Positions 10,990 through 43,025 are shown, numbered from the stretch's first letter. The stretch is DNA of 64,000 nt from Neoarius graeffei (GCF_027579695.1 NC_083577.1:92956539-93020538), one strand, 5' to 3'. Translations and numbers: made by a program. The notes: a model not told the origin generated them from the sequence alone.

Positions 10990-13900
10990 TCGTCTCGTCT
11001 CGTCTTCTTCCGCTTTATCCGGGACCGGGTCGCGGAGGCAGCAGTCTAAGCAGGGAAGCCCAAACTTCCCTTTCCCCAGACACCTCGGCCAGCTCCTCGG
11101 GAAGAACACCGAGGCGTTCCCAGGCCAGCCGAGAGACATAGTCCCTCCAGCGTGTCCTGGGTCTTCCCCGGGGCCTCCTCCCGGGGGGACATGCCTGGAA
11201 CACCTCCCCAGGGAGGCGTCCAGGAGGCATCCGAAAAAGATGCCCGAGCCACCTCAGCTGATTCCTCTCGATGTGGAGCAGCAGCGGCTCTACTCCGAGC
11301 TCCTCCCGAGTGACTGTGCTTCTCACCCTATCTCTAAGGGAGCGCCCAGCCACCCTGCGAAGGAAACTCATTTCGGCCGCTTGTATCCGCGATCTTGTCC
11401 TTTCGGTCATTACCCAAAGCTCATGACCATAGGTGAGAGTCGGAACGTAGATCGACCGGTAAATTGAGAGCTTCGCCTTTTGGCTCAGCTCCTTCTTCAC
11501 CACAACGGACCGGTAAAGCGACCGCATCACTGCGGAGGCTGCACCGATCCGCCTGTCGATCTCACGCTCCATCCTTCCCTCACTCGTGAACAAGATCCCG
11601 AGATACTTAAACTCCTCCACTTGAGGCAGAACTTCTCCACCAACCTGGAGAGGGCAAGCCACCCTTTTCCGGTCGAGAACCATGGCCTCGGACTTGGAGG
11701 TGCTGATTCTCATCCCAGCCGCTTCACACTCGACTGCAAACCGCCCCAGTGCATGCTGAAGGTCCTGGTTTGAAGAAGCCAACAGGACAACATCATCCGC
11801 AAAAAGCAGAGATGAAATCCTGTGGTTCCCAAACAGGATTCCTTCTGGCCCCTGGCTGCGCCTAGAAATTCTGTCCATAAAAATTATGAACAGAACCGGT
11901 GACAAAGGGCAGCCCTGCCGGAGTCCAACATGCACTGGGAACAGGTCTGACTTACTGCCGGCAATGCGAACCAGACTCCTGCTCCGTTCGTACAGGGACC
12001 GGACAGCCCTTAGCAAAGAGCCCCGAACCCCATACTCCCGAAGCACCCCCCACAGAATACTACGGGGGACACGGTCGAATGCCTTCTCCAGATCCACAAA
12101 GCACATGTGGACTGGTTGGGCAAACTCCCATGAACCCTCGAGCACCCTATGAAGGGTATAGAGCTGGTCCAGTGTTCCGCGACCAGGACGAAAACCGCAT
12201 TGTTCCTCCTGGATCCGAGGTTCGACTATTGGTCGAATTCTCCTCTCCAGTACCCTGGAGTAAACCTTCCCTGGGAGGCTGAGAAGTGTGATTCCCCTAT
12301 AATTGGGGCACACTCTCCGGTCCCCTTTCTTAAAAAGAGGGACCACCACCCCAGTCTGCCACTCCAGAGGCACTGTCCCTGACCGCCACGCGATGTTGCA
12401 GAGGCGTGTCAACCAAGACAGCCCCACAACATCCAGAGACTTGAGATACTCAGGGCGGATCTCATCCACCCCCGGTGCCTTGCCACCGAGGAGCTTGCAA
12501 ACCACCTCAGTGACTTCGGCTTGGGTAATGGAAGAGTCCACCTCTGAGTCATCAGCCTCAGTCTCCTCAGTGGAAGACATGACGGTGGGATTGAGGAGAT
12601 CCTCAAAGTATTCCTTCCACCGCCCGACAATGTCCCCAGTCGAGGTCAACAGCTCCCCACCCGCACTGTAAACAGTGTTGGCAGAGTACTGCTTCCCCCT
12701 CCTGAGGCGCCGGACGGTTTGCCAGAATTTCTTCGAGGCCGACCGATAGTCCTTCTCCATGGCCTCCCCGAACTCCTCCCAGTTCCGAGTTTTTGCCTCC
12801 GCAACTGCCCGAGCTGCAGCACGCCTGGCCTGCCGATACCCGTCAGCTGCCTCGGGAGTCCTGGAGGTTAACATGGCCCGATAGGACTCCTTCTTCAGCT
12901 TGACGGCATCCCTTACTTCTGGTGTCCACCACCGGGTTCGGGGATTGCCGCCACGACAGGCACCGGAGACCTTGCGGCCACAGCTCTGAACAGCTGCGTC
13001 CACAATGGAGGTAGAGAACATGGTCCACTCAGACTCAATGTCCCCCGCCTCCCTCGGAAGCTGGGAAAAGCTCTCCCGGAGGTGGGAGTTAAAGACCTCC
13101 CCGACAGAGTGCTCGGCCAGACGTTCCCAGCAGACCCTCACCATACGTTTGGGCCTGCCAGGTCTGTCCAGCTTCCTCCTCCGCCAGCGGATCCAACTCA
13201 CCACCAGGTGGTGATCAGTTGACAGCTCAGCCCCTCTCTTCACCCGAGTGTCCAAGACATAGGGCCGGAGATCAGATGAAACGACTACAAAGTCTATCAT
13301 TGACCTCCGACCTAAGGTGTCCTGGTGCCACGTGCACTTATGGACACCCCTATGCTCGAACATGGTGTTCGTTATGGACAAACCGTGACTAGCACAGAAG
13401 TCCAATAACAAAACACCACTCGGGTTCAGATCGGGGAGGCCGTTCCTCCCAACCACGCCCCTCCAGGTGTCACCGTCATCTCCCACGTGAGCATTGAAGT
13501 CCCCCAGTAACACAATGGAGTCCCCAGTCTGAGCACTCCTCAATACCTCTCCCAGGGACTCCAAGAAGGCCGGATACTCTATACTGCTATTTGGGCCATA
13601 GGCACAAACAACAGCAAGAGCCCTCTCCCCAATCCGAAGGCGCAGCGAGGCGACCCTCTCGTTCACTGGGGTAAACTCCAACACATGGCGGCTGAGCTGG
13701 GGAGCTATAAGCAAGCCCACACCAGCCCGCCGCCGCTCACCACGGGCGACTCCAGAGAAGTGGAGAGTCCAGCCCCTCTCGAGGAGCTGGGTTCCAGAGC
13801 CCAAGCTGTGCGTGGAGGTGAGCCCGACTATCTCTAGCCGGTACCTCTCAACCTCCCGCACAAGCTCAGGCTCTTTCCCCCCCAGCGAAGTGACATTCCA

Positions 13901-14347
13901 TGTCCCAACAGCCAGCCGCTGTGTCCGGGGATCAGGTCGTCGCGGCCCCTGCCTTCGACTGCCACCCAATCCACATTGCACCAGTCCCCTACTGCTACCT
14001 CTGTGGGTGGTGAACCCACAGGAGGTCGGGCCCACGTCATCTCTTCGGGCTGAGCCCGGCCGGGCCCCATGGGCAAAGGCCCGGCCACCAAGCGCTCGCA
14101 TACGAGCCCCAACCCCGGGCCTGGCTCCAGGGTGGGGCCCCGGCTGCGTCATCCCGGGCGACGTCACGGTCCTTGGATTTTTCTCCATAGGGGTTTTGGT
14201 GAACTGCTCTTAGTCTGGCCTGTCACCTAGGACCTGTCTGCCTTGGGAAACCCTGACAGGGGCATAATGCCCCCGACAACATAGCTCCTAGGATCATTCA
14301 AGCACACAAACCCCTCCACCACAATAAGGTGGCAGTTCAAGGAGGGG
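10990..14347 (-). mobile_element. Full-length non-LTR retrotransposon (LINE)
   Basis: A 3358-bp element on the minus strand. Its 5' end is at 14347 (CCCCTCCTTGAACTGCCACC) and its 3' end at 10990 finishes in GACGA repeats rather than poly-A. It is bracketed by a perfect 13-bp target duplication, AGATTACACAGTC (10977-10989 and 14348-14360). It has a 159-bp 5' leader, one intact ORF, and a short 3' UTR ending GGATAAAGCGGAAGAAGACG. Perfect duplications and an open frame indicate a recent, possibly still mobile copy. Confidence 0.93.
11015..14188 (-). CDS. LINE endonuclease / reverse transcriptase, 1057 residues
   Basis: An uninterrupted ORF encoding the retrotransposition enzyme. An AP-type endonuclease spans about residues 93-335, with GTWN (95-98), GDFNAH (229-234), SMIDF (296-300) and STDHH (323-327). 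A reverse transcriptase spans about 560-870, with [11 protein letters not shown] (697-707), [10 protein letters not shown] (755-764) and catalytic FADD (796-799). The C-terminal region contains [10 protein letters not shown] and ends PPRPGPG. The position usually held by the catalytic Glu of the ETH motif is Ser125 (STH). The N-terminal 90 residues are Arg/Gly/Pro-rich and of unknown role. Placement within the RTE/I/L2-like clades is not settled by eye. Confidence 0.93.
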   Translation of the reverse strand: MEKNPRTVTSPGMTQPGPHPGARPGVGARMRALGGRAFAHGARPGSARRDDVGPTSCGFTTHRGSSRGLVQCGLGGSRRQGPRRPDPRTQRLAVGTWNVTSLGGKEPELVREVERYRLEIVGLTSTHSLGSGTQLLERGWTLHFSGVARGERRRAGVGLLIAPQLSRHVLEFTPVNERVASLRLRIGERALAVVCAYGPNSSIEYPAFLESLGEVLRSAQTGDSIVLLGDFNAHVGDDGDTWRGVVGRNGLPDLNPSGVLLLDFCASHGLSITNTMFEHRGVHKCTWHQDTLGRRSMIDFVVVSSDLRPYVLDTRVKRGAELSTDHHLVVSWIRWRRRKLDRPGRPKRMVRVCWERLAEHSVGEVFNSHLRESFSQLPREAGDIESEWTMFSTSIVDAAVQSCGRKVSGACRGGNPRTRWWTPEVRDAVKLKKESYRAMLTSRTPEAADGYRQARRAAARAVAEAKTRNWEEFGEAMEKDYRSASKKFWQTVRRLRRGKQYSANTVYSAGGELLTSTGDIVGRWKEYFEDLLNPTVMSSTEETEADDSEVDSSITQAEVTEVVCKLLGGKAPGVDEIRPEYLKSLDVVGLSWLTRLCNIAWRSGTVPLEWQTGVVVPLFKKGDRRVCPNYRGITLLSLPGKVYSRVLERRIRPIVEPRIQEEQCGFRPGRGTLDQLYTLHRVLEGSWEFAQPVHMCFVDLEKAFDRVPRSILWGVLREYGVRGSLLRAVRSLYERSRSLVRIAGSKSDLFPVHVGLRQGCPLSPVLFIIFMDRISRRSQGPEGILFGNHRISSLLFADDVVLLASSNQDLQHALGRFAVECEAAGMRISTSKSEAMVLDRKRVACPLQVGGEVLPQVEEFKYLGILFTSEGRMEREIDRRIGAASAVMRSLYRSVVVKKELSQKAKLSIYRSIYVPTLTYGHELWVMTERTRSRIQAAEMSFLRRVAGRSLRDRVRSTVTREELGVEPLLLHIERNQLRWLGHLFRMPPGRLPGEVFQACPPGRRPRGRPRTRWRDYVSRLAWERLGVLPEELAEVSGEREVWASLLRLLPPRPGPG

Positions 14348-14516
14348 AGATTACACAGTCATTATTAAATTATTAAATTATTAATAATTTAATATTTTTA
14401 ATATTAAATTTAATTTAATAAAGATTACACAGTCATTATTAAATTATTAAACATTAAATAATGAAATCTTAAATTAAAATAATTAGATTAAAAATAACCC
14501 ATATGTACAGGGCACG

Positions 14517-14553
<37 letters not shown>

Positions 14554-14570
14554 GCATGTCTGATCGTGTG
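14346..14570. repeat. AT-rich tandem duplication and (ATA)n
   Basis: The block starting AGATTACACAGTCATTATTA occurs at 14348 and again at about 14422, 74 bp apart, with TTATTAAA-rich DNA between. (ATA)n follows at about 14518-14550. The first block carries one LINE target duplication. Confidence 0.8.
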
Positions 14571-14784
14571 TCCTTTCGCGCGCATGCGCAGATTAGTTCA
14601 GCAGTGCGCATGCTCCGAACTGCTCCGCTTTTACCTCAGTGTGTTTGGGATGAGAGGAGCTAACATGCTAACATGCTAACGGACAGATGAGCGGATTAAA
14701 GTCGGGAATTTGTGCAGTAAAAGTTGTGACAGTTGGAGAGTTTGTGAATAATCTGCGCTGAAATGAAGCGGCGAGCGGAGACAG
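14571..14784 (+). promoter_or_regulatory. spopl: CpG-rich promoter and candidate untranslated exon 1 of spopl
   Basis: An isolated CpG-dense block in AT-rich surroundings. It carries a perfect NRF1 site, CGCGCATGCGCA (14579-14590), a second TGCGCATGC nearby, and ends at a good donor, GAGACAG|GTGCGG (14784/14785). CpG and NRF1 promoters fit a broadly expressed gene, and spopl lies downstream in the same direction. Assignment to spopl is inference. There is no TATA box, and the transcription start cannot be fixed by eye. Confidence 0.5.
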
Positions 14785-15489
14785 GTGCGGTTCCGAGTCC
14801 GCGGTGCTGGTGTTAGTTTAGCTGAGCTAGCACTTAGCTTGTTTTGATTGATGAATTTATATAAAGTCTTTTTTTTTAGTTTAATATCATCCGGCTTTAT
14901 TTTTATATCGCTCATATAATATAAAGACATAATTAATATCTAATAGTTAAATTTCAAACATGTATTCCTGGTTATGAGGAATAAATTTACTTATATTTAT
15001 TTTTTTTTGGTCCATACAATAAAGCAACGATAATTAATCAATATAGACATTAATAATGATGCAGTTATTTAGTAAATCAATTCCATGCAAATATTTATGA
15101 GCTTTACTTGTGAAATATATAAGTAAATACGTTAACATCATCAAAATATATGTTTATTTACATAATTATAATATGACAGTATTTTCCATAAATATATTTA
15201 TTTTAAATATTTCCTGACAGCAGGTTTTGTTTTGATGATGCAGACTGTCAGTGTTCAGGATGTTTGGGAATCAAACTTGAGAACTCTAATCAGATCTCTA
15301 ATAATCTAATCAGAAATCTATAATCAGATTATTTCAGGAATTTTCTCCAGGCTGCTGTTGTGCTGTAAAGCATCTCACATGAAGATTTATAAAGATTTCC
15401 ACTGATTTTTGTTTTTCATTCACATGTAGTCGATTAATAAGGACGTGTTTGGACACGGACAGGACGATCAGGAAGATCCGACACTGCAT

Positions 15490-15551
15490 CGTACACTGAA
15501 TCCTACTCCAACACACACACTCACTCCAACACGCACACACACACTCACTCC

Positions 15552-15584
<33 letters not shown>

Positions 15585-15653
15585 CCTCCAACATGCACAC
15601 ACACACTCACTCCAACACACGCACACACACACACACACACACACACTCCCTCC

Positions 15654-15686
<33 letters not shown>

Positions 15687-15857
15687 CCTCCAACACACAC
15701 ACACACTCCCTCCAACACGCACACACTCCAACACTCCCTCCAACACGCACACACTCCAACACTCACTCCAACACACACACACTCACTCCAACACTCACGC
15801 TAACACACACACACTCACTCCAACACTCACGCTAACACACACACACTCACTCACTCC

Positions 15858-15892
<35 letters not shown>

Positions 15893-15895
15893 CAC
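15490..15895. repeat. (CA)n-rich array with CTCACTCCAACA punctuation
   Basis: Runs of CACACA are interrupted by CTCACTCCAAC and CTCCCTCCAACA at irregular spacing. It grades into the GC-rich minisatellite downstream, and the shared CACTCCA core suggests one array seeded the other. Confidence 0.9.
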
Positions 15896-18760
15896 CTCAG
15901 GCGCGCACACTCCACCGCACACTCCACCTCGGGCGCGCACACTCCACCGCACACTCCACTTCGGGCGCTCACACTCCGCCGAACACTCCACCTCGGGCGC
16001 GCACACTCAGCCGCACACACTCCGCCGCGCGCACTCCGCCGCGCGCACTCCACCTCGCACGCGCACACTCCGCCGCACACTCCACCTCGGGCGCGCACAC
16101 GCCGCCGCACACTCCACCTCGGGCGCGCACACTCCGCCGCACACTCCACCTCGGGCGCGCACACTCCGCCGCACACTCCACCTCGGGCGCGCACACTCCG
16201 CCGCACACTCCACCTCGGGCGCGCACACTCCACCTCGGGCGCGCACACTCCGCCGCACACTCCACCTCGGGCGCGCACACTCCGCCGCACACTCCACCTC
16301 GGGCGCGCACACGCCGCCGCACACTCCACCTCGGGCGCGCACAATCCGCCGCACACTCCACCTCGGGCGCGCACACTCCGCCGCACACTCCACCTCGGGC
16401 GCGCACACGCCGCCGCACACTCCACCTCGGGCGCGCACACTCCGCCGCACACTCCACCTCGGGCGCGCACACGCCGCCGCACACTCCACCTCGGGCGCGC
16501 ACACTCCGCCGCACACTCCACCTCGGGCGCGCACACTCCGCCGCACACTCCACCTCGGGCGCGCACACTCCGCCGAACACTCCACCTCGGGCGCGCACAC
16601 TCAGCCGCACACACTCCGCCGCGCACACTCCGCCGCACACTCCACCTCGGGCGCGCACACTCCGCCGCACACTCCACCTCGGGCGCGCACACGCCGCCGC
16701 ACACTCCACCTCGGGCGCGCACACTCCGCCGCACACTCCACCTCGGGCGCGCACACTCCGCCGCACACTCCACCTCGGGCGCGCACACTCCGCCGCACAC
16801 TCCACCTCGGGCGCGCACACTCCACCTCGGGCGCGCACACTCCGCCGCACACTCCACCTCGGGCGCGCACACTCCGCCGCACACTCCACCTCGGGCGCGC
16901 ACACGCCGCCGCACACTCCACCTCGGGCGCGCACAATCCGCCGCACACTCCACCTCGGGCGCGCACACTCCGCCGCACACTCCACCTCGGGCGCGCACAC
17001 GCCGCCGCACACTCCACCTCGGGCGCGCACACTCCGCCGCACACTCCACCTCGGGCGCGCACACGCCGCCGCACACTCCACCTCGGGCGCGCACACTCCG
17101 CCGCACACTCCACCTCGGGCGCGCACACTCCGCCGCACACTCCACCTCGGGCGCGCACACTCCGCCGCACACTCCACCTCGGGCGCGCACACTCCGCCGC
17201 ACACTCCACCTCGGGCGCGCACACTCCGCCGCACACTCCACCTCGGGCGCGCACACTCCGCCGCACACTCCACCTCGGGCGCGCACACTCCGCCGCACAC
17301 TCCACCTCGGGCGCGCACACTCCGCCGCACACTCCACCTCGGGCGCGCACACTCCGCCGCACACTCCACCTCGGGCGCGCACACTCCGCCGCACACTCCA
17401 CCTCGGGCGCGCACACTCCGCCGCACACTCCACCTCGGGCGCGCACACTCCGCCGCACACTCCACCTCGGGCGCGCACACTCCGCCGCACACTCCACCTC
17501 GGGCGCGCACACTCCGCCGCACACTCCACCTCGGGCGCGCACACTCCGCCGCACACTCCACCTCGGGCGCGCACACTCCGCCGCACACTCCACCTCGGGC
17601 GCGCACACTCCGCCGCACACTCCACCTCGGGCGCGCACACTCCGCCGCACACTCCACCTCGGGCGCGCACACTCCGCCGCACACTCCACCTCGGGCGCGC
17701 ACACTCCACCTCGGGCCCGCACACTCAGCCGCACACACTCCACCTCGGGCGCGCGCACTCCACCTCGGGCGCGCGCACTCCGCCGCGCACACTCCACCTC
17801 GGGCGCGCGCACTCCGCCGCGCGCACTCCACCTCGGGCGCGCGCACTCCGCCGCGCACTCCACCTCGGGCGCGCGCACTCCACCTCGGGCCCGCACACTC
17901 AGCCGCACACACTCCACCTCGGGCGCGCACACTCAGCCGCACACACTCAGCCGCACACACTCAGCCGCACACACTCAGCCGCACGCACTCCGCCGCGCGC
18001 ACTCCACCTCGGGCGCGCGCACTCCACCTCGGGCGCGTGCACTCCACCTCGGGCGCGCGCACTCCGCCGCACACTCCACCTCGGGCGCGCGCACTCCGCC
18101 GCGCGCACTCCACCGCGCGCACTCCACCTCGGGCGCGCGCACTCCGCCGCGCGCACTCCACCTCGGGCGCGCGCACTCCGCCGCGCGCACTCCACCTCGG
18201 GCGCGCGCACTCCGCCGCGCGCACTCCACCTCGGGCGCGCGCACTCCGCCGCGCGCACTCCACCTCGGGCGCGCGCACTCCGCCGCGCGCACTCCACCTC
18301 GGGCGCACGCACTCCGCCGCGCACTGCAGCGCGCACTCCACCTCGGGCGCGTGCACTCTGCCGCGCGCACTCCACCTCGGGCGCGTGCACTCCGCCGCGC
18401 GCACTCCACCTCGGGCGCGCGCACTCCGCCGCGCGCACTCCACCTCGGGCGCACGCACTCCGCCGCGCACTGCAGCGCGCACTCCACCTCGGGCGCGCGC
18501 ACTCCGCCGCGCACTGCAGCGCGCACTCCACCTCGGGCGCGCGCACTCCGCCGCGCACTGCAGCGCGCACTCCACCTCGGGCGCGCGCACTCCGCCGCGC
18601 ACTGCAGCGCGCACTCCACCTCGGGCGCGCGCACTCCGCCGCGCACTGCAGCGCGCACTCCACCTCGGGCGCGCGCACTCCGCCACGCACTGCACCGTGC
18701 ACTCCACCTCGGGCGCGCGCACTCCGCCGCGCACTGCACCGTGCACTCCACCACATGCAC
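15891..18760. repeat. GC-rich minisatellite, 32-bp unit with higher-order structure
   Basis: The core unit is 32 bp (CGCCGCACACTCCACCTCGG then GCGCGCACACTC). About 20 nearly identical units run at 17085-17700. The block at about 15980-16571 is repeated at about 16572-17163 with matching variants 592 bp apart. From about 17720 the unit becomes a GCGCGC-rich version of about 34 bp. From about 18300 it gains GCACTGCAG segments. The unit lacks stop codons, so long meaningless ORFs run in several frames on both strands. It probably lies in the first intron of spopl. Confidence 0.95.
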
Positions 18761-19005
18761 ACTTCACGCACTCCACCACACGCACACTCCACCGCACATG
18801 CGTGCACTCCACCACATGCACACTCCACCGCGTGCACACTCCCCCACACGCACACACTTCACCACACACACTTGCGCGCGCACACCACCACACACACTTC
18901 ACCGTGCACTCCACCACACGCACACTCCACCGTGTGCACACACACACTTCACCACACACACTTGCGCGCGCGCACACCACCACACACACACACACTCCAT
19001 CATGA
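18761..19005. repeat. Degenerate CAC-rich tail of the minisatellite
   Basis: CACTCCACCACA and CACACTTCACCACACACAC motifs continue the array with more A/T until ACTCCATCATG at about 18995. Confidence 0.8.
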
Positions 19006-19126
19006 GGGGAAAGTGGCACAGATCTCACCTCACCGTATGTCAACATGGCACGATACACCATTTAGATCATCACATATTATTTTACAGAGTTTCTTAGGGA
19101 CTAAGGTACAAAAGTGTGACGCTAGA

Positions 19127-20313
19127 CAGTGTTTCCCACAGACCAGGTATCAATTTATGGTGCTCCACTGTGCTGATGAGGGAATCGTGGCGGTGGTGTC
19201 ATGGCGTCGTGAAACCGGTGGTGTCGTGGCGGTCGGTGGAGTCGGTCATTGGGGTGTATGCAAAGTGTTTACAGCGGGCGGTGTTCAAACACACAGTATT
19301 TTTCTTCAGAGTCACCTGCTGGGACTATTTTAAAGCTACAAGAAGCATTTGAGATTATTCAGTTCAATCTAAATTCTTTTAAGTTCTTTAAGAGAAGACA
19401 GCTAAAACAATTTTTACCAGAACCCTGCCTGGTTTCATTTCTCGACCCAACTTTACATTACAGCGCAGGCCATTAGTTTGCTGGGCTTGATGTTGGTGGA
19501 AAACCTGTCTTTTAAATTTTTGAAAATTACTCACCAAAATTGAAGTTCAAGTTTAGTTTTTACTTTAGTTTTTTGCCTTTTTGGTGGCAATCTTTCAATC
19601 ATTCTTTAGTTTACATTCAAGGAATAAATTGCAAAAAACAAGCTGGAGGTTTTTATTTTAAATATTGAACTCAACACTTACCTCAACCAATACTGAAATG
19701 AAATAAATAGTATAATGTAACAACAAAATAATAATAAAATAGATAGCATCTACTAGGCATCCCCGCGAGTATAACAACATTTTATTTGGGCTAGTGGGAA
19801 ATCCTTATTTATTGTGAATGTTAAGACATTATTAATAACTTGCATGAATGCTGAAGCGGGATAAATGGGATAATGCAATAAGGCCAGTTCCTCGCGTCAA
19901 GCTGCTACTGTCTGCATCAAAATTGGTTTATAGCCTGACTCAGGGATGTCCGTTTCCTGTAAGCCAAGAAGGCTATGATAAAGCTCATCACGAGCTCGAC
20001 ATAGGTTACCTTTTAAAATAAGGGGTCGGAAGGCGAATCGGGAAGGCTGCGTTGTTTTTAATTAGCCTAACAGGCCACTTGCAGTCCGGGTATATGCGCA
20101 CCGGCAGGCCTGTGTACACGCCCTTCCGTCTCTCTCTCTCTGTGTGGGTGTGTGCGCGCACGTGAACGAGAAGAAAGAGCACTATGAATGAACGAAACGA
20201 TACGCAACGGAATTTTTCTTTTTTTTTTTCAAAATCGCGAATCTGATTGTGTGGCGATAGGAATCCATTGTGTGGCGCTGCGCAACACAATGGTCTATGT
20301 ATGGGAAACCCTG
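19127..20313. mobile_element. Non-autonomous hAT-like element with 5-bp target duplication
   Basis: Left end CAGTGTTTCCCACAGACC; right end, reverse complemented, CAGGGTTTCCCATACATAG. Flanks are a perfect 5-bp CTAGA (19122-19126 and 20314-20318). It is 1187 bp with no transposase recognised. The CAGGG-type ends are hAT-like, and 5-bp duplications fit the hAT5-type group rather than the usual 8-bp hATs. Confidence 0.75.
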
Positions 20314-20565
20314 CTAGAGTTTGAGAATTTTGTCCAGAAATGATAAAAAAAAAAGTTGCAGAAATTAAGGAACTGATATCAAAAGGAGGTTAAAATTAAA
20401 CATCCAAACCAAACATGAGCTGAATCATCATCTGAATCACTGCTCACCTATGGTTTAAGCCACGCCTCCTACCTGAGGAGCCGTGCTGGTCCAGTGTGAC
20501 CCGGTTCAATAGAGCGCATTGGACCAGAGATCCGTGTGTCTGGAGTCATTCTGCTCAAAAGGTAC

Positions 20566-20688
20566 GCTTGTCACACTTTAGGGGGTGTGTCCATAACAGG
20601 CTTGTCACACTTTAGGGGGTGTGTCCCTAACATGCTTGTCACACTTTAGGGGGCGTGTCCATAACACGCTCGTCACACTTTAGGGGGA
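20566..20688. repeat. Short tandem repeat, unit about 38 bp, four copies
   Basis: TTGTCACACTTTAGGGGGTG plus TGTCCATAACAGGC recurs four times with small changes. It lies in the probable first intron of spopl. Confidence 0.85.
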
Positions 20689-20689
20689 T

Positions 20690-22107
20690 ATTGAATGGTG
20701 AGTTGTGTGAATTGTTTGATGTCAATCAGTTTGTAAAAATCTTCAGCCACGACAGATTGAGAGTAAAATCCCAGCGATGCAGTAATAATCCCAGTCCATC
20801 CTTCCACATGGAGAACTAATCCCGTTGGAATAGGGCTGTTCCGTGTGCTTCAGCAGAGCAGCATGAACCGTTTGGGCTGCTGATATCTTTCCCTTCTGAT
20901 ATGTTTTGCTCTGATATGGCTGATGTCCTGTGGTTATTGTTTTGTGTGATGTGTTTGTGTTAACAGTGCTCTCGGTGTTTTTGTGTTCCTGTGCACCCTC
21001 AGGTTGGGATGACGGCAGAATTCCAGGCCTCGTCCTGTAACCCTGCTGGTCATTAGCATGAGAGAGAAGCGTTTTCATCAACTCAGGGTGAGTCGCTCGG
21101 TACGGCGGTTAAATACGCCACAGGGTTGTAAATGTGGAGCAGTCAGATGGGGGAGGTGGGACTGGATCTCATCTTCAGGCCATACTGATGCTCCTCTAGT
21201 CCATGAGCGCACTGCAGGCGAGAGGTTTTACACACCATCTTAAAAGACTCTCCTGTGGTGCAGTGTGTGAAATCCAACCTACACACACACACTGAAGAAG
21301 CAGCTGTACCTGTCAGGTTCCTGTCCTTCCCTCAGGAGAACTCCAGCGAGATCTCAGCTCCACAGAACCAAGTCTCTCGCTCTTCACTGATAGATAAACG
21401 CTGTGCGTGCGCGGTGTTTATTTCCCCATTTGTTCAGCAAAGTGCTGAACATTTTCTTTCTTTGTTTTCATTTTCTTTTTCTTTTCTCTTCGTTCGTTCG
21501 TTCGTTCCAGTGAGAGTCTAAAGTCATATTCTAGCTCTGTATTTCTAAAAAGCACCAACAGCTGATAATACCAGCAGTATGGGGGAAAATATTTGTATAC
21601 TGATGTGTGTGTGTGTGTGTATAAAATATAAAATCACACTGTTTGTGTGACATCATCATGACACTCCAGCCTGTGCTGCTGAACCGTAACAGAAACCACA
21701 GTGTTGCTAGGATACGGTTTTGGCCGAACAGTCGAAACTCCTGGTGACTGATGTTTTTCGTTGCTTTATTCCTGTGTAAGGCGGTGCAGTATAAACCACA
21801 GCGGTGGCGGTGTGAGTCGGGCGTGTGCTCTCTTGTGCCGTCCACATCGTTTCATCCTTCTCCTGCTGATAGATCTGTCCACTCGTTCAGTTCAGCTCTG
21901 ACTGTCTTTCACACACACAGTATTCTCCTGATGGGAAATGATCTGATGATTTCTCAGGTGTGATGTTCTCAGAGGCTCAGGATGTACAGGAATGAGAGAA
22001 ATTCCAGCTGTTTGTTCTCACTAAGTCCTCACTTTGCTCTCCGTGTCCATGTGAAGGTCAAGTGGTGAGAAATTGGTGGGCTTTGTGACCAGACAGAGGA
22101 AGGTCAG
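20690..22107. other. Intronic / 5' region of spopl without recognised element
   Basis: It includes a (TTCG)n run (about 21488-21507) and a TG run (about 21605-21620). The acceptor that brings the 5' leader to the first coding exon must lie here. TTTCTCAG|GTGTG (about 21959) and the weak GAAGGTCAG directly before the ATG are candidates. Confidence 0.45.
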
Positions 22108-41858
<19,751 letters not shown>

Positions 41859-42495
41859 TCTCTCTCTCTCTCTCTCTCTTTTTTTGCTGGGAGGAGGAAA
41901 GGAGACAACGGGGAAACACATGAAGTCGTACTGCTCTCACTGAGAGAGCGCTTCCTGCTTCAGATCTTTTACATTATTCCTTTCGTTTTTATTATCCCAG
42001 CTCTCTTCCTCATTAACTGCCATTCATGCACTTTCTTCTTCCTACATCTTTCTCACTCTCTTCATCTCTCATTAGCATTCCTTTTCCTCCTCATCCCCTT
42101 CTTTCCTGTCATTGTTTCTCTTTGTTTATATTTTTCCATTTATTGCTCTTTCTTTCTGTCTCACTTCTTTCTTATCGGTCTCCTTTTCACTCGTTTCATT
42201 TTCCCTCTCTCTCTCTCTCCTCTCTTATCGTTTCTTTCTTGTATTAACCCCCCGCGCGCACGCACACAAACATCTCTTCTCACTTTTCTCATGTGACCAT
42301 TTCTTCATCTGTTTCTCTCTTGCTGTGTCTCTTCGTCACGTCTTCTAAATCCAGAGACAGTAATGAGTGTGAACTCCGTCTCCTCCTGCAGCAAGAGGAA
42401 AAGCCCGAACCATTGTTCCAGCCTTTCTCACACAGTACTGTATGTTCAGTCTCAGAGCGTTATTGTTCTTTCCTCCCTGCATGTAGTCTCTCTCT

Positions 42496-42794
42496 TTCCT
42501 GTTCTCTGCCCGTCTCTCTCTCTCTCTCTCTCTCCCCCCTTTTTCTGCCCATCTCTCTCCCTCTCTCCCATTCTCTGCCCGTCTCTCTCTCTCTGCCTGT
42601 CTCTCTCTCCCCCGTTCTCTGCCTGTCTGTCTGTCTGTCTCTCTCTCTCCCCCATTCTCTGCCTGTCTCTCTCTCTCTCCCACTTTTTCTGCCCATCTCT
42701 CTCCCTCTCTCCCATTTTCTGCCCGTCTCTCTCTCTCCCCTGTTCTCTGCCTGTCTCTCTCTCTCTCTCTCTCTTTCTCCCCCCCGTTCTCTGC

Positions 42795-42827
<33 letters not shown>

Positions 42828-42970
42828 CCCCCCATTCTCTGCCCGTCTCTCTCTCTCTGCCTGTCTCTCTCTCTCTCCCCCGTTCTCTGCCTGTCTCTCT
42901 CTCTCTCTCTCTCCCCCCCGTTCTCTGCCTGTCTGTCTGTCTGTCTGTCTCTCTCCCCCATTCTCTGCCC

Positions 42971-43025
<55 letters not shown>

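Noticed and set aside
11240-14213. Plus-strand ORFs across the LINE
   Set aside because: Antisense shadows of the GC-rich LINE ORF.
15891-18760. CRISPR-like array (regular short repeats)
   Set aside because: There are no unique spacers and units are tandem and contiguous in vertebrate DNA; it is a minisatellite.
15445-19005. 1186-codon and other very long ORFs on both strands
   Set aside because: They arise because the 32-bp repeat unit has no stop codons in several frames. Repeats of 32 residues mirror the DNA period and no protein signature is present.
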